Assembly: GCA_003833135.1 (NCBI GenBank)
Contig: QZLH01001723.1
Coordinates: forward strand, 3,769-16,759
Direction of reading: 5' to 3'
Length of the DNA stretch: 12,991 nt
Source of the DNA: Oehlia diaphana
Taxonomy: Eukaryota; Glomeromycota; Glomeromycetes; Glomerales; Glomeraceae
The notes under the pieces are model-generated. The model did no database searches, was not told the origin of the DNA, and worked only from the letters and a program-made list of their open reading frames with translations. Shown piece by piece: positions 7,598 to 12,991 of the stretch (positions are counted from its first letter, which is position 1; every line of letters starts with the position of its first letter). A program made the translations under genes and the position numbers.

Positions 7598-9532
7598 TTA
7601 ATGCTGGAATGCTGGTGGAAGATCACATTTACCAGGATTTTTAACACACCACAAAGGTTGCAACGGTTCCGCTCTGATTCCTCTTGCCACCATTCTGAAT
7701 CTCCAATCATTTAAACGAGGTAATGCTTCTTTAGTTGTTCGAGGGTTAACATTTTCATCATAATTTCCTGACCATAAAATTTCAGCTGCTGATGATGCCC
7801 TTGGCCATAATTTAGTTTCAAAATTTGTTGGATCTGCTTGTTCAGACCACAATAACGTCTCACCTGTTAAAAGATAATAATAATTGTTTGAAAAAAAGTA
7901 AATTACGCGAAATGATTAATAAAACCTATTTTATATATACCTCCTATAACAAGTTTAGCTTCTTCTTTTGTAAGGTCTTTAATTGGATTATAAGAATAAA
8001 TCCTTTGCCAATGTTTGAACGGATCACACCTAATGACAAAAAATTTAAGAAATCATTTCAAGATTATACAATTTAGAAAATCTTTCGATATTTACCAACT
8101 ATTTCCATCCGGATTATCGCCAACCCAACCTCCATGACCACAATCCAAATACCAATAATCAGCACTACCGGCAATCACTCTATAACCAAGTCCAGTAACT
8201 TTTTTGATATTATCTTCGGTTGTCCAAACTTGAACAACAACATCCTTAGGTAAAGGTAATTTATGTTCAACAACCATTTCCTGCCAAGTAATTGGAGTTT
8301 TACCACTTTTCCTAACGAGTGAATGAAGCTTATTAATGAACATTCCCAATAAAGTTTCATAAGTATCATTCGGATGTTCTCTGAGATAAGCAGTAACAGA
8401 ATCAGTTACTTTCCAACAATTCATTACAACTTCATCACCGCCAGCATGATAAAATTCATCGGGAAACCATGATGTCATCTCTGGAATAAGATTATTTAAG
8501 AATTCATAAGTGGCCGGTAATATTGGATTCATTTGACCACTTGGAGGAGCTGCAGAATAATTATTCCAATCTGGTTGAACGTCTGGACAAGTAATGATCT
8601 CAGGCATACTATAAGAGATGGCAAAAGTATGTCCTGGCATATCAAATTCAGGAATAACACGAATTCCTCTCTAAATAACAAAAGGGAATTCTGTTACACA
8701 ATTCTAAAGTTCTAAATAATTCTGAATTAAATTCTTTTTGATATATCTTCTTTACCTGATGAGCAAATTCTACAATCGTTTTGATGTCCTCTTTAGTATA
8801 AATCATATTATCCGGATCATAAGCTCCTTTTTCACTTAGTTCTGGATAAACTTCGCTTTTAACAGGCCAACTATTGGCATCAACTACGTGCCAATGGAAT
8901 ACATTAAATTTATTCCAACTCATAACGTCTATCATTTTTAATAAATCATTAACTGGATAATAATTTCGTGAAGTATCTAATAGTAGACCACGATGAGCAA
9001 ATATAGGGTAATCTCTAATATAATGGGGAGCGAAAGGTAGAAATAATTCTTTTTTCTCTTTACTAAAATAAAGTAATTGAGTAAATGTATTTAATCCATG
9101 TAAAATTCCAAAAATTGTCGAAGCTTTAAGGTGAGCAATCAAAGGTTTATTATTTTCATCACTGGTATAAGGAATTGATAATTCATAAGATTCATCAGTA
9201 TTTAAGTTCAATTTTGATGATTTATCTCCTGTGATTTCAATGTTTAAGGAATGTAATGTCAATGAATTCTCGGAAACTTCGAAATGAACGTTTGGTGAAA
9301 TATATTTTTCGTTAACTAAAAATTCTCGAAATCGATTTTTTGCTCCTTCAAAAATTTGTTGTGTTAACTCCTCGGCTGTCTCAATGTTTGTACATTTTAT
9401 ATCAAGGCTTGGAAATATTTTCAATGATTCGTTCCCTTTTAACCAACTTTGTGGAATTGGCCACATTGCTAATACTTCACTACTATATAAAATATAAAAA
9501 AATAATATATAGGTAAGGTAAAGTCCCGACAT
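7598..9532 (-). CDS. Secreted beta-N-acetylhexosaminidase, glycoside hydrolase family 20
   Basis: Four exons on the minus strand: 9532-8756, 8670-8096, 8029-7941 and 7863-7598. Introns of 85, 66 and 77 bp are GT-AG and frame-consistent, giving 568 residues. Residues 1-22 are a hydrophobic signal peptide ending near EVLA. The GH20 N-terminal domain runs to about 165, then the catalytic barrel. Visible family motifs are [15 protein letters not shown] (180-194), NVFHWHVVD (210-218), PEFDMPGHT (266-274), the catalytic pair D338-E339 in HAGGDEV, and GGETLLWSE (480-488) with WPRAS (500-504). Sequons at N34, N296 and N360 fit a secreted or vacuolar glycoprotein. GH20 enzymes use substrate-assisted catalysis to remove terminal GlcNAc or GalNAc from chitin oligomers or glycans. 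Likely jobs are wall turnover and chitin-oligomer processing; substrate preference cannot be read from sequence. All catalytic residues are intact. Confidence 0.96.
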
Positions 9533-9933
9533 TTGTATTTTATTTGTAATTTTTCTTTTTTATTGAGTCTAACTTACTAAGTTTAATGTAAAAAAGCGAC
9601 GAAAATCGGTAGAAAATGGGAAATTATGCGATGTATAAACTTTATCAGCTTTATCAGCTTGTAGATTTAAGATCACATGATTTGTATTTGAAACATCACT
9701 AAGCCAGGTTCGTAAGCCATGCCGAATATTGTTGCACATTACACCAATTTGGTATTACACCCGCACATGCTATACAAGTTAATAATTAAAAAAAATGATT
9801 CGTAAAAGCTACTAATATTTATTAATATCGTATCTTTGCAATTTACACATCTCTTTTGTAGATACAAATTCTTCAATAGCCAAGATTATTACTGCTAGAA
9901 ATTTAATTTCTCGATTTTAACTCATTAATGAAC
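9533..9933. other. Intergenic: hexosaminidase promoter and 3' end of DUF7918-like gene
   Basis: Both flanking genes are on the minus strand, so this 401-bp gap holds the 3' untranslated region of the DUF7918-like gene at its right and the hexosaminidase promoter at its left. Besides the GATA-like pair it has TCACATGA (9673-9680), an E-box-like sequence, about 145 bases upstream of the hexosaminidase start. No strong TATA box is visible, and no ORF of interest. Confidence 0.5.
9640..9657 (-). promoter_or_regulatory. Tandem GATA-factor-like sites upstream of hexosaminidase
   Basis: The 9-mer CTTTATCAG is repeated exactly twice. On the gene's strand each copy reads CTGATAAAG, containing HGATAR (TGATAA at 9647-9642 and 9656-9651), the fungal GATA-factor consensus. 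The sites lie about 110-125 bases upstream of the hexosaminidase ATG. Paired GATA sites are typical of nitrogen-regulated fungal promoters, which would suit an enzyme releasing amino sugars. This is inference. Confidence 0.4.
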
Positions 9934-11087
9934 TTATATTTTACTCAACCAATCTATAACTCTTGCCCTCTTTTCAACAGTCCCAGCACTTCCAGCATCA
10001 TCATTTGTCAAATCAATAACTTCAATTTCCTTCTTGATTCCGTTATTTTCATCCAATGGACGTTTGTTATTTCTATTATTTTCTTTCTTGACTTTGTTGT
10101 TGTGATCATTTTCATTTTTAATTTCACTTTTGATAGTATTATTCGGTTTTATACCATCATTATTATTACTTTGCGGTAAGTTGTTTATTTGATTAGCAAC
10201 AGCTCCTCTATTGAACGACAAATTTGGAAAACTAGGGAAACTAGGTGGATTTTGAACTTGAATACCTCGCATGGCAAGCCAAGAAGCTGGTCGATAATGA
10301 AGGTGTAAAACTGCAATTGGATCATTACTTTCTTTAACCATGTCATAATAACAAATATGATTACGAACATTTCGAGGTATAAAATCTGTAGTACATTGAA
10401 TTCCAAATGTTTTCTTACTCTCCTTCACTCTAGCTTGTTGAATATCAAATGAAGGTATATTAACGTTTTGTCTCAGGACTGAACGACCTTTGTAAAAATA
10501 AATGGAAATAGCACCAATTCCACCTCGTAAATTAATAGTATTATTAGGAGTACTTGATGATTCGTCATAAATTGAATTAGAAAAAATAAACTCGAGTTTC
10601 TTATCTCTTGTTGCATTAAGAAAACAATCTTGAAATTGAACTGTACGAGATTTTAGGCCGCGATATGTCTTATCGAATTGTCCATCAATAAGTGTTTCAG
10701 CCATCATTGGGTTCTTTGAAGACGCTTTCGTTGAAAAAAATCTTAATTTGAATTTTTTTCCAGGTTCAGCGATAATATAATGATTCGAATCACTATATGT
10801 AAGGAAAAATAATACGAAAATAATTGTTCAAAATAATTTATTACAATATACGCAAAATAACACAAATTATTCTATTTACCTGTAAATTGGTTGTTGGGTA
10901 TTTCCTTGAAGTGTGTAAGACTTGCCAGTAGTCAACTTTAAAAAATAGACCAAAATTATTTTATAACCACTACTTTATTTCAATTAATATTTTACTGACT
11001 TACGTTAGTTTCACTATCAGATATAGCATACTCGACAAGAGGCATTTCATCCACTAAAACTTCAAATGAGAAACCGTTTAAAATCAT
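9934..11087 (-). CDS. DUF7918-like protein with SUMO-site-rich tail and SIM
   Basis: Three exons on the minus strand: 11087-11004, 10935-10880 and 10792-9934. Introns of 68 and 87 bp are GT-AG and in frame, giving 332 residues. The start MILNGFSFEVLVDEMPLVEY, then AEPGKKFKLRFF, GAISIYFYKG and YRPASWLAMRGI, follow the pattern I associate with the fungal DUF7918 family (function unknown), assigned from memory of its layout. The folded part ends near 230. The tail is Asn/Lys-rich and probably disordered. It carries four psi-K-x-E SUMOylation motifs: IKSE (K268), IKNE (K272), VKKE (K282) and IKKE (K300). Then comes VIDLT (305-309) with acidic NDD, a textbook SUMO-interacting motif of the PIAS type. 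KRPL (290-293) could aid nuclear entry. No RING or SP-RING is present, so it is not itself a SUMO ligase. A nuclear role is inferred. Confidence 0.8.
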
Positions 11088-11165
11088 GTTTGATATTATT
11101 TTCACTTTGTAAAAAAGAACACAAAAAAGAAGTAGTAGTTTAGTAAGAACAGAGATTCTGATGCA

Positions 11166-11172
11166 TTATATA
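11166..11172 (-). promoter_or_regulatory. Candidate TATA box of DUF7918-like gene
   Basis: On the minus strand the sequence reads TATATAA about 80 bases upstream of the ATG, matching the spacing of the candidate TATA box of the UNC-93-like gene. Motif and position only. Confidence 0.4.
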
Positions 11173-11246
11173 AAAAAAGTCGCGTGTGATCTTCACGATT
11201 AAATATAGATCTTTGATAGTGTACTACTGTGTGCGACCAAAAAATT

Positions 11247-11252
11247 ACGCGT
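11247..11252. promoter_or_regulatory. ACGCGT (MCB-like) site
   Basis: The MluI cell-cycle-box hexamer lies 160 bases upstream of the DUF7918-like start, inside ATTACGCGTATAA (11244-11256). In yeasts ACGCGT binds MBF and drives G1/S genes. ACGCGT also occurs in the left flank and in non-promoter places in this window, so this call is weak. Confidence 0.25.
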
Positions 11253-11310
11253 ATAAGTGCTGCAATACTATTATATATATTGAAGTGTTTCTAATATTTA
11301 CACTCAGATC

Positions 11311-11330
11311 TAGATCGATATACCGATCTA
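11311..11330. repeat. 7-bp perfect inverted repeat
   Basis: TAGATCG, a 6-base spacer, then CGATCTA. It overlaps the AGATCT palindrome at 11306-11311. It may be a dyad binding site or a chance hairpin about 225 bases upstream of the DUF7918-like gene. Confidence 0.6.
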
Positions 11331-11650
11331 TATTAAAAATTCGACCATATATGAGAGAACATATAAATATCGGTATAATTTTAGTTTCAAATATTTCATA
11401 TGACAGATATCATCATATTGGAGTTTGAATTAAAGTTGAGTGTGTAAAAATTAAAAAACGATAATCAGAAAGCTTTCAATCGAAAAAGATACGTTAAACT
11501 TCATTAACACTCGCGATAATTTTCGTGATTTGGATGTAAGGGTATTAGGAACATTTAATGTTTAAGAATAATAAATTCACGAATAAGTAAGTAATTGGAT
11601 TTTTAGACATTAAATTTGTCTCAACCCGAATTTTTTTACCGAGCATCTTA

Positions 11651-12284
11651 ATCTAAGGTGGCCTTATCCTAACCGGAGTGTATGGTAAGGTATAATGAAA
11701 TGATTGTATATTTTTCTATCTTTTCGTGTTTTTTGGTGTTCCGGATGAACCGCAATCCGTGAAAATTTGTTGACGGATAGTTCTAAAAATGATCATCTGA
11801 TAAGATATATTAAATCTACTTTTTTGGCATTTTCGTACTAATTTTTCTCAATCTCTCGTGTATGAAAGAAGTCTTTTACCATAATTATCTAACTACGTCC
11901 AAATAGATGAAAATGCTGAAATATCATAACGGTTTGACGTATCAGTTTTACCAATGTCAACATTTGAACACCACCTCTTTTTGATTTGGATTTATTTGGG
12001 TCTATATTTGCTGAAAAGTAAGTTCAGTGCTTATTGTGTCTAAGAAGTGAGATTTTATCTTGTACGTATAAACCACATGATTTCATTTAAAAATTAAAAA
12101 TTTCTTCATTGAGAACAAAACGAAAAGTGTTAATATTTGCACGTTTTTTTAATACATAAAATTTGTGTACTCAATTGCTTCAGTAAATATAAGATAAAAA
12201 ATTAACTTCGTCATCGAAAAGAATTATTAATTAGTATCCGGTGTAATACCTAAGCCCGTGATGAATCACGTTGCCACCTTAGAT
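11651..12284. mobile_element. Possible non-autonomous element with 12-bp terminal inverted repeats
   Basis: ATCTAAGGTGGC at 11651-11662 is exactly repeated in inverse orientation at 12273-12284. Further inside, a TCCGGT-like block followed by TAAG also recurs in inverted orientation, offset by about 18 bases that hold the CGTGAT/ATCACG hairpin (12257-12270) on the right. The enclosed 634 bp has no transposase. TTA or TTAA lies outside both ends, but I see no clean target duplication. This fits a degraded MITE-like element; chance similarity is not excluded. Confidence 0.35.
12257..12270. repeat. CGTGAT/ATCACG hairpin
   Basis: Six-base arms with a two-base spacer, nested inside outer arms CTAAG and CTTAG. 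It lies at the inner edge of the right inverted repeat of the possible element. Confidence 0.55.
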
Positions 12285-12496
12285 ATTAACAAACGTCACT
12301 CTTTATTAATTATATAAATAAATACAATAATATGCTTGGTTTAATAATATGTACAAAATAAATATTAGTATAAAGATTTAATTAATATATTTATCTGTCC
12401 TTTAATATTTTTAATTCCCATTTTTCGAGTTTTTCTTTTTTTTTGGGGGGGAAGTCATATCTGACGTCCTTTTATATTTGTTTATAAATAACCTTG

Positions 12497-12598
12497 TAGA
12501 TCCGGATAATTTCAAAATCAAACTTTTCAATAGATCCGAATAATTTCAAAATCAAACTTTTCAATAGATCCGAATAATTCCAAAATCAATATTTTCCA
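12497..12598. repeat. 34-bp minisatellite, three copies
   Basis: Units start at 12497, 12531 and 12565 with TAGATCCG. The first two differ by one base; the third has diverged at its right half. A simple tandem duplication array without coding potential. Confidence 0.9.
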
Positions 12599-12713
12599 AC
12601 AAATTTCATAATAATCTTAATAAATAATTTACCCGATACTTATCAATTTATCCGATACTCATTAGTTCATGATCTACTGTAATACTTAATATTGCTGATC
12701 ATTCGTCATCCCA

Positions 12714-12826
12714 TAGTTTAACGTCATTGCGGACCCTAATTGGTCCTTAATTATCCCCTAGTTTAACGTCATTGCGGACTCTAATTGGTCCTTAAATATA
12801 CCAATAGTTTAGAGTCATTTCGGACT
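12714..12826. repeat. 45/46-bp minisatellite with internal dyad
   Basis: Copies start at 12714, 12759 and 12805 with TAGTTTA; the third is shortened and diverged. The core contains AACGTCATTGCGGA and GGACC, six bases, GGTCC, an inverted repeat perfect in copy one and altered by one base in copy two. It may be a local satellite or a cluster of binding sites. Confidence 0.85.
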
Positions 12827-12833
12827 CACGTGA
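12826..12833. promoter_or_regulatory. Palindromic E-box TCACGTGA
   Basis: A perfect 8-base palindrome matching the bHLH (Cbf1/Pho4-type) consensus directly after the minisatellite. No gene in the window starts nearby, so any target would lie beyond the window. Confidence 0.3.
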
Positions 12834-12991
12834 TAAAATAAACTAAACTAACTAAATTAAATAAAATAAAGTTTATACAGTAATTTTGAATATAAAACTG
12901 CGCCACATAATTAATAAATTTACTATGTATACTACGGCATTACACCGGTTATATCAGCAGATACGGATCAACGGATCACCACTGCGCGCGC

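Larger units (their letters stand above)
11088..12991. other. Intergenic region right of DUF7918-like gene
   Basis: About 1.9 kb with no convincing gene. The only open frame of note (11186-11428, 80 codons) has repetitive Ile/Tyr/Arg composition and no motif. It holds a putative promoter, palindromes, a possible inverted-repeat element and two minisatellites, listed separately. A T run followed by a G run occurs near 12435-12450, and the window ends in alternating GC after two ACGGATCA copies (12963-12978). Confidence 0.65.

Noticed and set aside
9928..10179. 83-codon open frame on + opposite the DUF7918-like gene
   Set aside because: Antisense shadow of the Asn/Lys-rich tail, which reads as hydrophobic residues on the other strand.
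10781..10792. Perfect palindrome TGATTCGAATCA at the DUF7918-like exon 3 start
   Set aside because: Explained by coding sequence at the splice acceptor; probably chance.
9934..11087. SUMO E3 ligase (PIAS/Siz)
   Set aside because: The SIM resembles PIAS, but there is no SP-RING, SAP or PINIT pattern, and the N-terminal layout fits DUF7918 better.
11186..11428. 80-codon open frame on + upstream of the DUF7918-like gene
   Set aside because: Overlaps the candidate promoter and a palindrome; no family resemblance.

Overview
This is nuclear DNA of a fungus, most likely an arbuscular mycorrhizal fungus of the Rhizophagus kind (Glomeromycotina). The window is strongly AT-rich, with many A/T homopolymers and simple repeats. 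Its genes carry short GT-AG introns (66-192 bp), and it holds a fungal Unc93-type transporter and a DUF7918-like protein. Taxonomy is inferred from composition and gene content; no ribosomal or mitochondrial marker is present.

Five complete protein genes lie in the centre (about 2.1-11.1 kb). Left to right they are: (1) a + strand four-exon UNC-93-like (MFS-type) membrane protein; (2) a - strand single-exon Ser/Thr kinase with a degenerate N-terminal FHA-like domain (Chk2/Dun1/Mek1 arrangement); (3) a + strand six-exon Prp19, the U-box/WD40 ubiquitin ligase of the spliceosome; (4) a - strand four-exon secreted GH20 beta-N-acetylhexosaminidase; (5) a - strand three-exon DUF7918-like protein with four SUMOylation consensus sites and a SUMO-interacting motif. 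I rebuilt exon boundaries by hand from reading-frame continuity, splice sites and family conservation. All five models close in frame from ATG to stop.

The gene block is compact. Genes 1/2 and 3/4 converge with 168 and 194 bp between stop codons. Genes 2/3 diverge from one shared 154-bp interval. That shared promoter joins a Chk2-type kinase to Prp19, a splicing and DNA-damage factor, so common control is possible but unproven.

The flanks (1-2117 and 11088-12991) show no convincing gene. The left flank has homopolymers, a trinucleotide repeat and small phased repeats. The right flank has a possible non-autonomous transposon bounded by 12-bp inverted repeats, two minisatellites and several small palindromes. 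I found no tRNA, rRNA, CRISPR, viral or telomeric signal. The best leads are the SUMO-rich tail of gene 5, the shared kinase/Prp19 promoter with the degenerate FHA domain, and the in-frame poly-lysine-coding intron in gene 1.
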